Shown here piece after piece: positions 16,971 to 25,237 of a stretch of 64,000 bases of DNA. Origin of the DNA: Candidatus Melainabacteria bacterium (GTDB lineage: Bacteria > Cyanobacteriota > Vampirovibrionia > Obscuribacterales > Obscuribacteraceae); assembly GCA_016699165.1 (NCBI GenBank), contig CP064963.1, forward strand, positions 1,488,001 to 1,552,000. The letters are read 5' to 3'. Under the pieces are notes generated by a model. The model ran no database searches. It was not told where the DNA came from and was given only the letters and a program-made list of their open reading frames with translations. Both the position numbers and the translations under genes were made by a program. The first letter of the stretch is position 1. Each line of letters opens with the position of its first letter.

Positions 16971-17939
16971 CTAGGGCTCAAGCTCTTTGATAAACAACTC
17001 AGCCAATCTAAATGAATCAGAGCTTGAATAATAAGCGCTCTCGGCTGCTTTGTGGAAAGACTTCAAAGCAATGTCTTTTTTGTTGCTTGCTAAGGCATCA
17101 AGCGCAATGGCACTATTAATATCAGCTTTTTGATACCAAACAGTGGATGCGTTATTCAATTTATCCTGATCAATTTCGCCGAGCAAATACTGATAGAAAG
17201 GCAATGGCCACGGAAGCGACTTAGCATTTGCTTGAATAGCGCCTTTCTTTTTAGAGTAAACAAAATCAAATCTCTTTTTGACCATCGCTTTTGCTTCGTC
17301 TAGTCTTCCAAGCATTTTGAGGGTGTGAAAATAAACCAAGATTGGAATTTCGTCTTCTATAGTTTTTTTACCCGAAAGTACATTGGGATCGAGTTCGGCA
17401 AGTGCGCCTTTATAGTCTTGCTTAGCCAGTTTCAATTCGGCTCGCACAAAGTATGCTTTTGCTTTTGCGTTGTCGAGCATTTTTATAAAATCTTTAGGGG
17501 GAAAGAATCCTCGCTTCTGATACACCCACTCGCCGCCAGGTAAGGTCACCACAAAAGTGGGAATTGAATAGAGAGAATACTTGGTTTGTAGGTCAGTAAC
17601 GCTCTTCTTCTCATGGGCATCTCCGACAATTACTTTTACAGGATAAAAGCCTTCACGAACTTTCTGCACTACATCTGATGCTTGAAAGGTAACTTTGTCC
17701 ATGCGCTTGCACGGCTGGCACCAGTCGGCGGAAAAATCGTAAAGTATAAGAGACGAATGATAACTATCTTTGTCGCGATCGAGATCGCCGAGAGTTTTCC
17801 AGCCAATTTGAGCATCTGGATTGAGCAGTGTTTGAAATGGACCTTTGATATAAATTCTGCCTACAAGTAATAGCGCCATCGCCAATGTGACAAAGATAGG
17901 AATATAAAGCGTCGACTTGCCTTTTTTAATCCGAGCCAT
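16971..17939 (-). CDS. Membrane-anchored thioredoxin-domain protein (DsbD-gamma-like)
   Basis: 322 residues. One N-terminal membrane helix (LYIPIFVTLAMALLLVGRIY) places a thioredoxin domain outside the cytoplasm. The domain has DFSADWCQPCKRMDKVTF with Cys74 and Cys77, and the cis-proline strand YSIPTFVV. The WCQPC context resembles thioredoxin-like proteins and the DsbD C-terminal domain. The remaining 170 residues are helical, TPR-like. Its stop is 6 bases from the convergent msrA stop. It is the obvious nearby candidate reductant for the secreted MsrA, but that link is inferred. It overlaps the upstream ABC permease gene by 14 bases. Confidence 0.8.
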   Translation of the reverse strand: MARIKKGKSTLYIPIFVTLAMALLLVGRIYIKGPFQTLLNPDAQIGWKTLGDLDRDKDSYHSSLILYDFSADWCQPCKRMDKVTFQASDVVQKVREGFYPVKVIVGDAHEKKSVTDLQTKYSLYSIPTFVVTLPGGEWVYQKRGFFPPKDFIKMLDNAKAKAYFVRAELKLAKQDYKGALAELDPNVLSGKKTIEDEIPILVYFHTLKMLGRLDEAKAMVKKRFDFVYSKKKGAIQANAKSLPWPLPFYQYLLGEIDQDKLNNASTVWYQKADINSAIALDALASNKKDIALKSFHKAAESAYYSSSDSFRLAELFIKELEP

Positions 17940-18726
17940 AGGAAAACTCCCTGATAGAAAGCGAAAGTATGGCTAAGAATAAAAACAGACTCAAATTGGA
18001 TAAGTAGACTACTATAAGCTCCGTGCAAGCATAATAGCTGCTTGCAATCAAAGAAAAATCGACACAACTAGGAAAGACGTCTCCAAACCAGTAGTTGAAA
18101 AATAGAATGGCGTCTTTTACATATTTAAAAAATGTAGGAGCGCTAGAACTGTAGCCAATGGACATTATCTCTCCAACAGTTTGACAGCCAGAGAAGAATA
18201 AATAGGATACAAGCCCAAGCAATGAAGGCATTGAGTGCAAGAATACATAAAAGGCTGAAAAACTCAGACAATTGAATATGATTGAAAGTATGAAAGGACT
18301 ATCAATAGGATTTTCAACGATACCAAGGGCAGTGGCAACACCAAATGTAAGTGCTACTGAAATAGATAAAACAGTTGTCGAGCCCACAAATCCGCAAAAG
18401 AATTTTGATAACACATAACAAGTGCGTGTAATTGGTCTTGTGAAGAGCAAATTCAGCGTTTCGGGTTCACCAGTTGGTCTGCCTGTGAGCAAGCCATCTG
18501 AAATAAATAAATAAGCCAGCAAAAAATAGATACTTGCGTTGTTAAAAATATTCCAGACATTTTTCGCGGCAGCTTCAGGCTCTGTAGAGTCAATCACCGA
18601 GATAAGCATCATATAACAGGGAAGACCCATGAAAAGCATTATAGGAATGCCGACTCGCCAGGCACGCACTTTTTCAATGAGATTGAATCGAATCAATGTT
18701 CTATTCAAAAGAGTGGGTTGAATCAT
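17926..18726 (-). CDS. ABC-2-type transporter permease
   Basis: 266 residues with six predicted membrane helices. It begins with a cytoplasmic segment typical of ABC-2 permeases (RTLIRFNLIEKVRAWRVGIPIMLFMG), with a middle loop RPTGEPETLNLLFTRPITR that resembles the coupling-helix segment where the permease meets its ATPase. The ATG overlaps the stop of the ATPase gene by 4 bases, so the two are co-translated. The exported substrate is unknown. Confidence 0.82.
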   Translation of the reverse strand: MIQPTLLNRTLIRFNLIEKVRAWRVGIPIMLFMGLPCYMMLISVIDSTEPEAAAKNVWNIFNNASIYFLLAYLFISDGLLTGRPTGEPETLNLLFTRPITRTCYVLSKFFCGFVGSTTVLSISVALTFGVATALGIVENPIDSPFILSIIFNCLSFSAFYVFLHSMPSLLGLVSYLFFSGCQTVGEIMSIGYSSSAPTFFKYVKDAILFFNYWFGDVFPSCVDFSLIASSYYACTELIVVYLSNLSLFLFLAILSLSIREFSYGSD

Positions 18727-19661
18727 TGATTTTCACCCTTATTCAAAAACAAATCGACTAGCTCGCGTCTTTCTGATTTTGCTTCGTACACCATCAGGTT
18801 ATTTGCAATTAGTTCTTGAATAAATTGTGCAAGATGTTCTTTATCTGGCGAAGATACTTTAGCTGATTCTTGTGTTGATTCGATTATTTTGCAATCGTGT
18901 TTTAATGCTAACTCACCAAGCAATACGTCTATCTCGTCTGAATTTTTACTTGCCAGAGGCAACCACGAAAGTGAAACATCTTGCCCTTGCAAAGCAAAAG
19001 AGTCCATGCTTCCCAGGTGTTCTATTTTGCCACCACGTATGAAGGCAATACGATCACAAACCTTTTCCACTTCAAGCAGGTGATGAGAATTAACTATGGC
19101 GGTGGTGCCCTGCTCTTTAAATCGCAAGAGCATTTTGCGAATCATGATAAAACCAAGCGGATCCATGCCAGATGTCGGTTCGTCAAGAAAAACGATTTTG
19201 GGTTTGCCGATGATAGCTTGAGCCAGACCGACTCGCTGTAACATGCCGCGCGATAGTTCTTTAACCCGACGTTTTTTTGGATCGACTTCAAGCTCGACGG
19301 CTTCTAAAGCTTCTTTGATATCCTTTTCTCGATCTTTAGCAGGCATTCCTGCAAGCATGTGATGATAAGTTAAAAACTGATGGATATTCATCCAGCGGTT
19401 ATAACAAGGTCTTTCAGGCAAAAATCCGATAAGCGGCTTTACATCAAAATCGTAAGGTGATTTGCCGTCAATTTTTATTTGACCAGAACTAGGCTTTATC
19501 AGTGCCAGAAGACAAGCCATAATTGTGGTCTTGCCAGCACCGTTGGGTCCAATCAATCCGAAAATTTCTCCAGTTTCAACGCAGAAGGAGACATCTTGAA
19601 CCGCCTTGATTTTGGCACGGCGAAAATGTTTTGAGAGATTGTCTACAGTTATTATCGACAC
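18723..19661 (-). CDS. ABC transporter ATP-binding protein (ABC-2 exporter)
   Basis: 312 residues. Walker A GPNGAGKTT (38-46), Q-loop region FLPERPCYNRWM, signature LSRGMLQRVGLAQA (with R in place of the second G), Walker B KIVFLDEPTSGMDP and switch His in NSHH. A C-terminal extension of about 90 residues follows the DrrA/CcmA-like domain. The start is a GTG at 19661; a weak -10-like TAAACT lies 6 bases before it on the minus strand and no ribosome-binding site is seen. It is paired with the overlapping permease gene, and the thioredoxin-like gene is third in the operon. Confidence 0.9.
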   Translation of the reverse strand: MSIITVDNLSKHFRRAKIKAVQDVSFCVETGEIFGLIGPNGAGKTTIMACLLALIKPSSGQIKIDGKSPYDFDVKPLIGFLPERPCYNRWMNIHQFLTYHHMLAGMPAKDREKDIKEALEAVELEVDPKKRRVKELSRGMLQRVGLAQAIIGKPKIVFLDEPTSGMDPLGFIMIRKMLLRFKEQGTTAIVNSHHLLEVEKVCDRIAFIRGGKIEHLGSMDSFALQGQDVSLSWLPLASKNSDEIDVLLGELALKHDCKIIESTQESAKVSSPDKEHLAQFIQELIANNLMVYEAKSERRELVDLFLNKGENQ

Positions 19662-19702
19662 TATTTCAGTTTAATTATGATCGAGTACTAAGTCAAGGTT
19701 AG

Positions 19703-19708
19703 TATAAT
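19703..19708 (+). promoter_or_regulatory. Perfect -10 box placed for a leaderless start
   Basis: TATAAT (19703-19708) is followed by exactly 6 bases and then the ATG at 19715, so +1 would be the A of the start codon. No Shine-Dalgarno sequence and no convincing -35 hexamer are visible. Confidence 0.45.
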
Positions 19709-19714
19709 TTACCA

Positions 19715-20422
19715 ATGAGCAGCGAATCATCCTCAAATCTTGAAGGCAAATTCGACGAATCTTACGAACCCGCATGGGGAGGGGTTTCGCAAGAAGAGCC
19801 TCGATGGCCTGCATCTTTAGCCATAATTGTGGCCATGATCGTACAAGTAGTGTTACCACACGAGTTGACACGTAATCTGCCAATTGTGATACTAGGTCTG
19901 GAATTAATTATCTTAATTCCAATCTCACTAAGCGCCCCTAATCGGCACAAAGATGAAAGTAAATTTTTACAAGCACTCGCCATTATCGTAATTGCTCTGG
20001 TTAGTATCGCCAATTTAGCCACGCTCGTTTTATTGATTTACGCTCTATTTTTTGAATCAGGCAAAGTGAATAGTGTCGAATTATTTTTCTCAGGAATGGG
20101 AATTTGGTTTACCAATGTTATTGCATTTGCTCTCTGGTTCTGGGAAATAGATAGAGGCGGTCCGCATGAGCGCACTCACAAAGGTCATGATGCACCAGAT
20201 TTTCTTTTTCCCCAAATGTCCACACCCGGCTCCGCTCGCCCAGACTGGTCGCCTAAATTTTTTGACTACATATATCTAGCCTTCACTAATGCCACCGCAT
20301 TTAGCCCCACCGATGTTTTACCCCTGTCAGGGCGAGCCAAACTACTAATGCTTCTGGAGTCATTGATAGCCCTTGCCACTATCTCTCTGGTAGCAGCCAG
20401 AGCTGTGAACATCATAAAATAG
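19715..20422 (+). CDS. Four-helix membrane protein with channel-like C-terminal half
   Basis: 235 residues and four to five predicted membrane helices. The last 50 residues (YLAFTNATAFSPTDVLPLSGRAKL, then LESLIALATISLVAARAV) resemble the pore region and inner helix of two-helix potassium channels, or the related DUF1345 proteins. The selectivity-filter signature T-x-G-Y-G-D is replaced by TAFSPTD. It is therefore unlikely to be a potassium channel, and its real function is unknown. The next gene starts 8 bases downstream, so the two are probably co-transcribed. Confidence 0.65.
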   Translation: MSSESSSNLEGKFDESYEPAWGGVSQEEPRWPASLAIIVAMIVQVVLPHELTRNLPIVILGLELIILIPISLSAPNRHKDESKFLQALAIIVIALVSIANLATLVLLIYALFFESGKVNSVELFFSGMGIWFTNVIAFALWFWEIDRGGPHERTHKGHDAPDFLFPQMSTPGSARPDWSPKFFDYIYLAFTNATAFSPTDVLPLSGRAKLLMLLESLIALATISLVAARAVNIIK

Positions 20423-20430
20423 GAGTATAA

Positions 20431-21219
20431 ATGACTGTGGGATTTTTTAGCGGACTGATAGTCACAATCTTAATTGTCGGCGCCTCACTCCTTGGATTAT
20501 CGTTTGCCAGGAAGTGGCATAACAAAACCGATTTAGAGCCTCAACATGAAATCACAGACCCATACTCGCAAATCGTAGCAATGCTCTTTGCTGTTTTAAT
20601 TGGATTTATGGTGGCAGATGCGATGCAAAGGTTCACCGTTGCCAGACAAACAGTGCAACAGGAAGCGTCTTCACTTGGAAATGTTTTTAGACTGGCAAAC
20701 GGATTACCCGAAAAAAATTGTCACGAACTACGAGAACTCTGCGCTCAATATGCTCACGAAGTAATAGTCGACGAATGGCCGATGCTTGCTCAGAAACAAG
20801 ACAGTGCTAAAGCCTGGAAAATCTACAAAGAGCTCTGGGCTGATTGCACTGAATACGAACCTTCTACACAAAGACAAAGTAACGCTCAAAACCAACTGCT
20901 TGAAGCAATGATGAGTCTTGGCGACTCAAGACGCCTACGCGTGGAAGCATTGCATGCTGGATTGCCTGCGGCTCTATGGGTGGTGCTTGTGATAGGTGGA
21001 ATCGCCACCATTGTTTTTACTTATTTCTTTGCTGCTCGAAGTATGAAAGTGCAAGTAGTAATGGTCGGGATTGTGAGCCTGGTTGTATGTCTGAATTTAT
21101 TCTTGCTAGCCACTTACGACGACCCATTTTCGGGTGATGTGACAGTAACTCCAAGCGCTTTCGAAACACAACTGAAATTATTCAGATTAGAGGGTTACGA
21201 AGGTAACCTTAAACCATAA
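20431..21219 (+). CDS. DUF4239 (bestrophin-like) membrane protein
   Basis: 262 residues. Two N-terminal helices surround the family signature IVAMLFAVLIGFMVADAMQRF, then a helical cytoplasmic domain (VARQTVQQEASSLGNVFRL, LRELCAQYAHEVIVDEWP), then two C-terminal helices. This matches DUF4239, a family with distant similarity to bestrophin anion channels whose role is unproven. AGGAG stands 5 bases before the ATG, just after the stop of the channel-like gene. Its 3' end overlaps the convergent glycosyltransferase gene by 11 bases. Confidence 0.8.
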   Translation: MTVGFFSGLIVTILIVGASLLGLSFARKWHNKTDLEPQHEITDPYSQIVAMLFAVLIGFMVADAMQRFTVARQTVQQEASSLGNVFRLANGLPEKNCHELRELCAQYAHEVIVDEWPMLAQKQDSAKAWKIYKELWADCTEYEPSTQRQSNAQNQLLEAMMSLGDSRRLRVEALHAGLPAALWVVLVIGGIATIVFTYFFAARSMKVQVVMVGIVSLVVCLNLFLLATYDDPFSGDVTVTPSAFETQLKLFRLEGYEGNLKP

Positions 21220-22474
21220 GTTTACAGATTTCTTCAGCTATAACATCTGCCGGTTTTGGCTCTGAGTCAATTCTGGCTTTGATAGCTTGGCATTGAAGTC
21301 TCATTTTTTTATCATGAATAATAGAATCAAGACATTTACGCCAGGCGCCATTTGGGTCGTTTGTAAAATTAAACTCGTTTGGTACTCGTGGCTTTTTAGC
21401 CACACCGAGCTTTTCAAGTCGAGCCGCATTATCGAATTGATCATGGGCAAAAGGAGTAATCATTTGAGGAACGCCGGCATTCATACACTGAGCACTGGTG
21501 CCGATACCACCATGATGAATTACTACTTGAGCTTTAGGAAATAATAAGTCAAAGGGCTCATAAGGGGACAATAAAATATTTGGCGGAAGATTTTCCAGAA
21601 CCTTATTTGAATACTTCGCAACAAATATGGCTCTATAGTTAGAACCTGACAAACACTGAAGTATGGTTTTAAAATACTTTTCCGATTGAGCCATCGCCGA
21701 GCCCGGTGTTACCACTACCGGTGGCGGTCCGATTTGCAAAAACTCCTGTACCTCTTGCGAGATATTCTCATGCTCTTGCTTGTGAAATATAGGAATACCG
21801 GTACAAACGCTATTAGCTGGCCAATCGGGTTGCGGCTCAGCATACCAATCGGGAAAAGCGCATATAACTTGATTGGGTGAGGGCAGCCATTTTCTGAAAA
21901 TACTTTTTACTGGTGGCAAATCGTGAGCGGCTCTGAATTTATTTATATCGTCTCGACACACTCTATCGAGTGCCAAATTGTCAATTAAGCCAACATAAGC
22001 ATTTTTGATCCAGAGCGGAAGCGCTGTGGGTGCGGGATAACCAGCACCCGTCATAGGCTCGTGAGCAGAAATAATGCAACAAGGCGACAAGTGAACAGTA
22101 GATACTTTGATCCCTAGTTCGTCTTGTAAAACTCGATTAGCCATGGCAAGCGTAGTACCAACCAGAATTGTATTGCCTGGTTCAATTCGCTCTTTCACTA
22201 TCTGGTAGTTAAGCTCGAGCGATTCGCGCACAAATTGCCAGACAGCATGAAAACCCTTACGCGGATCCCAGACGCCCGGTCTTTGCAATGCCTCCATATA
22301 AAGAGCCTCATCGCCAAGCTCAAGGAAGGTCAATCCGGCATTTTTAACTTTTGGACCAAAATAGGCATTGGCGCAAAAATCAACCTGATGCCCGCGCGTC
22401 AAGAGCTTCCTGGACACCTCAACCATGGGATTGATGTCCCCGTCACTACCGACTGCTGTAACAATAATTTTCAT
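21209..22474 (-). CDS. UDP-glycosyltransferase family 1 (MGT/sterol-glucosyltransferase-like)
   Basis: About 421 residues, GT-B fold. The N-terminus IIVTAVGSDGDINPMVEVSRKL is the acceptor-side signature of GT1 enzymes. The C-terminal donor site has VVVTPGSAMAQ, then AQVVIHHGGIGTSAQCMNAGVPQMITPFAHDQFDNA, with the HGG and the D-Q pair that contact the UDP-sugar. These enzymes glycosylate small lipids, sterols or natural products; the acceptor is unknown. The ATG at 22474 was chosen because it begins the family's first strand; a GTG at 22501 would add nine unrelated residues. Confidence 0.85.
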   Translation of the reverse strand: MKIIVTAVGSDGDINPMVEVSRKLLTRGHQVDFCANAYFGPKVKNAGLTFLELGDEALYMEALQRPGVWDPRKGFHAVWQFVRESLELNYQIVKERIEPGNTILVGTTLAMANRVLQDELGIKVSTVHLSPCCIISAHEPMTGAGYPAPTALPLWIKNAYVGLIDNLALDRVCRDDINKFRAAHDLPPVKSIFRKWLPSPNQVICAFPDWYAEPQPDWPANSVCTGIPIFHKQEHENISQEVQEFLQIGPPPVVVTPGSAMAQSEKYFKTILQCLSGSNYRAIFVAKYSNKVLENLPPNILLSPYEPFDLLFPKAQVVIHHGGIGTSAQCMNAGVPQMITPFAHDQFDNAARLEKLGVAKKPRVPNEFNFTNDPNGAWRKCLDSIIHDKKMRLQCQAIKARIDSEPKPADVIAEEICKLMV

Positions 22475-22549
22475 AAGTCCATCACCATATAATGATAACA
22501 CCGGTAAAATGTACTGATGTTAATGGTTTTGCAAGGGTAGTCAACATCC

Positions 22550-24601
22550 ATGTTTAATTTGAGTCATTTGAAAAAATCTCTGGTATTCGCGGCTTTAGCA
22601 TCGACAGTTTTGCTTGCACCAGCAACTTCGGTTTTTGCCCAGGAAAATAGAATTGGCATCAACGTCAGCAGTATGGACAAGAGCGTGCCTCCAGGCAAGG
22701 ATTTTTTCCTTTATGCAAATGGAACCTGGTTAAAGAATACACCTGTTCCAAACGAGTATGACAAATGGGGCGTGCTCAATATCCTCGCCGACAAAAACTT
22801 GACCATTATCAAAACAATTGCCGAAGACGCATCTAAAAATGCAAATGCCAAGCGTGGATCAAACGAGCAAAAAATTGGCGATTTTTATGCTGCTGGCATG
22901 GACGAGCAAGGCATCGAAAGTGCGGCTCTAGCACCGCTACACGATGAGATTCATAATATCGATGGCATAAGCAACAAAGAAGAATTGAGAGCTGAAATCG
23001 CAAGATTACACAGACTTGGCGTAAATGCGTTTTTCAATATTGGCTCTGGTCAAGACTTCAAAGACTCAACCAAAGTTATTTGTCAATTGCAGCAAGGTGG
23101 GCTTGGTCTGCCGGACCGCGACTATTACACCAATGAAGATGAAGCATCAAAAAAATTGCGTGCCCAGTATGTCGAGCACATGGCAAAAATGTTTCATTTA
23201 ATGGGACAACCTGATGGTCAGTCTCGTGCCAAAGCAGTAATGGATTTAGAAACCAAGCTTGCTGAGTATTCGATGAAGAATACAGACATGCGCGACCCGG
23301 ACAAAATTTATCACAAGATGACTTTTGACGATTTGCAAAAAATGACTCCGAATTTCAATTGGAGTACATATTTAAAAGAAATCAAACACAACGATTTTGA
23401 ATCTGTCAACGTCGGTCAGCCCACCTTCTTTGAAGGAATGGATGAACAGATTGAAGCTACCAAACCGGCAGTGTGGAAAGACTATTTACTCTGGCACTTA
23501 ATCAGCGACTCCTCACCTTACTTATCTTCTAAGTTTGTTGACGAACACTTTAACTTCTACGGCAAAATTTTAACTGGTAAGAAAGCCAATCTTCCACGCT
23601 GGAAACGTGTGCTGAACAGTGCCGATAGCGCTCTTGGTGAAGCTCTTGGTCAACTTTATGTAAAAGACCATTTCACTCCCAAAGCAAAAGAGAAAGCACT
23701 GCATCTGGTATCAGCTCTGAAAGATGTGTTGAAAGACGATCTATCTTCGCTATCATGGATGGACGATGCCACACGCAAGAATGCGCTTGATAAATTAAAT
23801 TCATTCGGTTTGAAAATAGGTTATGTAGACAAATGGAGAGATTACGGCAAACTGGATATCAGTCGCGAGTCTTATTTAAAAAACATGAACAACGCATCTG
23901 AATTTGAATTTGATAGACAGATGGCCAAAATTGGCAAGCCTGTTGATAGAAATGAATGGTATATGAGTCCGCAGACTGTCAATGCATATTATTCAGCTGA
24001 AATGAACGAAATCGTTTTTCCAGCAGGAATTCTACAGTCTCCAATTTTCGATCCCGATGCTGATGATGCCACTAACCTAGGTGCTATGGGAATGGTTATT
24101 GGCCATGAGATGACTCATGGATTTGATGACCAGGGCTCCAAATTCGACGGCAAAGGCAATCTGCAAAACTGGTGGTCTGAAAATGATCTCAAACGTTTTA
24201 AAGAAAGAGTTTCGCTAATCGAAAATCAGTATCAAGGCTACAAGGCAGTTGACGATGTTGCTTTCAAAGGCAAGTTAGTGGCTGGAGAAGCCGCTGCCGA
24301 TCTTGGCGGACTGACTCTTGCTTATAAGGCTTTGCAAAAATTAGAGGGCGATAAACCAAGAGAAAAAGATCAAAATGGATTTACGCCTGAGCAAAGATTT
24401 TTCCTTTCATTTGCTCAAGCCTGGGCCACAAATGTAAGACCGGAAAAAGCTCGTTTGATGGCTGCTGTAGATCCGCATCCTACGCCACATTATCGTGTAC
24501 TTGGAACGCTTGCAAACATGGACGAATTCCAAAAAGCGTATGATATTTCGATGAGCGAATCATTCATGCTGCCTGAAGAAAAACGATGCCGCCTGTGGTA
24601 G
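22550..24601 (+). CDS. M13-family zinc metallopeptidase (PepO/neprilysin-like), secreted
   Basis: 683 residues. A signal peptide (SLVFAALASTVLLAPATSVFA) is followed by the long N-terminal M13 domain with PGKDFFLYANGTWLKN and the C-terminal catalytic domain. The zinc site HEMTH lies near residue 519, with the third ligand glutamate in GEAAADLGG near 580 (the family usual is GENIADLGG). NAYYSAEMNEIVFPAGILQ and the C-terminal CRLW match the family ends. It would cleave peptides outside the cytoplasm. All catalytic residues are present. Its stop overlaps the start of the next gene by 16 bases. Confidence 0.95.
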   Translation: MFNLSHLKKSLVFAALASTVLLAPATSVFAQENRIGINVSSMDKSVPPGKDFFLYANGTWLKNTPVPNEYDKWGVLNILADKNLTIIKTIAEDASKNANAKRGSNEQKIGDFYAAGMDEQGIESAALAPLHDEIHNIDGISNKEELRAEIARLHRLGVNAFFNIGSGQDFKDSTKVICQLQQGGLGLPDRDYYTNEDEASKKLRAQYVEHMAKMFHLMGQPDGQSRAKAVMDLETKLAEYSMKNTDMRDPDKIYHKMTFDDLQKMTPNFNWSTYLKEIKHNDFESVNVGQPTFFEGMDEQIEATKPAVWKDYLLWHLISDSSPYLSSKFVDEHFNFYGKILTGKKANLPRWKRVLNSADSALGEALGQLYVKDHFTPKAKEKALHLVSALKDVLKDDLSSLSWMDDATRKNALDKLNSFGLKIGYVDKWRDYGKLDISRESYLKNMNNASEFEFDRQMAKIGKPVDRNEWYMSPQTVNAYYSAEMNEIVFPAGILQSPIFDPDADDATNLGAMGMVIGHEMTHGFDDQGSKFDGKGNLQNWWSENDLKRFKERVSLIENQYQGYKAVDDVAFKGKLVAGEAAADLGGLTLAYKALQKLEGDKPREKDQNGFTPEQRFFLSFAQAWATNVRPEKARLMAAVDPHPTPHYRVLGTLANMDEFQKAYDISMSESFMLPEEKRCRLW

Positions 24602-25161
24602 CACAAAGCACAAGAGCCAGAAACAACCCGTTTGCTACAGTAAGACTGGAGGCGCTTGAATACAAATTCGAGCACGATACTTGGACCTCATTTTTAGCGC
24701 GACTTAAGTCAATGAACTATCGAGGTGCTCTAGTGGGACCTGAAGGTGTCGGCAAGACCACGCTTTTGTTTGAAATGAGAAAGAGATTGGCTGAGGATGG
24801 ATTCAATCCACTTTTAATTAGATTGTCTGGTGGCAAGCGCAATTTACCATTGTCTTTTTGGCTTAGCTCGCTCAAAGAGCATCGCATAATACTTGTGGAC
24901 AGTGCCGAAAATTTGCCTACGTGGCAGTTTCAATTACTCAAGCTCAAATGCAAATTGCATTCGCTTGGTCTTTGTGTCACTGCTCACAAAGAGGGCTTAT
25001 TGCCAACATTAATTCAGTGCCGAACCTCACTTGACTTACTTGACCAATTGAGCGAAAAATTGCTTGGCTATAAACTCGAAAAGCAAAGCCTGGCTAAAAC
25101 TTACAAAAGTTGCGATGGAAATCTGAGACTGGCCTTTCTCAAGCTATATACCGATATTTAA
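24586..25161 (+). CDS. Small P-loop NTPase
   Basis: 191 residues. Walker A GPEGVGKTT near residues 52-60 and a Walker-B-like IILVDSAE near 107 suggest an AAA/ABC-ATPase-like fold, as in small DnaA- or TniB-type proteins. There is no second domain. The ATG at 24586 lies inside the end of the metallopeptidase gene in another frame, implying coupling. No specific family is recognised. The 76 bases after it, up to the glucosidase gene, hold only that gene's AGGTG. Confidence 0.7.
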   Translation: MPPVVAQSTRARNNPFATVRLEALEYKFEHDTWTSFLARLKSMNYRGALVGPEGVGKTTLLFEMRKRLAEDGFNPLLIRLSGGKRNLPLSFWLSSLKEHRIILVDSAENLPTWQFQLLKLKCKLHSLGLCVTAHKEGLLPTLIQCRTSLDLLDQLSEKLLGYKLEKQSLAKTYKSCDGNLRLAFLKLYTDI

Positions 25162-25237
25162 TTTGGCACAACAACAAAATGACATCTTTTGGGTGGCATA
25201 TATAAGTCGTTGTCTTAGTTAAATACTTTCAGGTGCC

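Noticed and set aside
19715..20422. A potassium channel
   Set aside because: Only the general pore and inner-helix pattern fits; the selectivity signature GYGD is absent.
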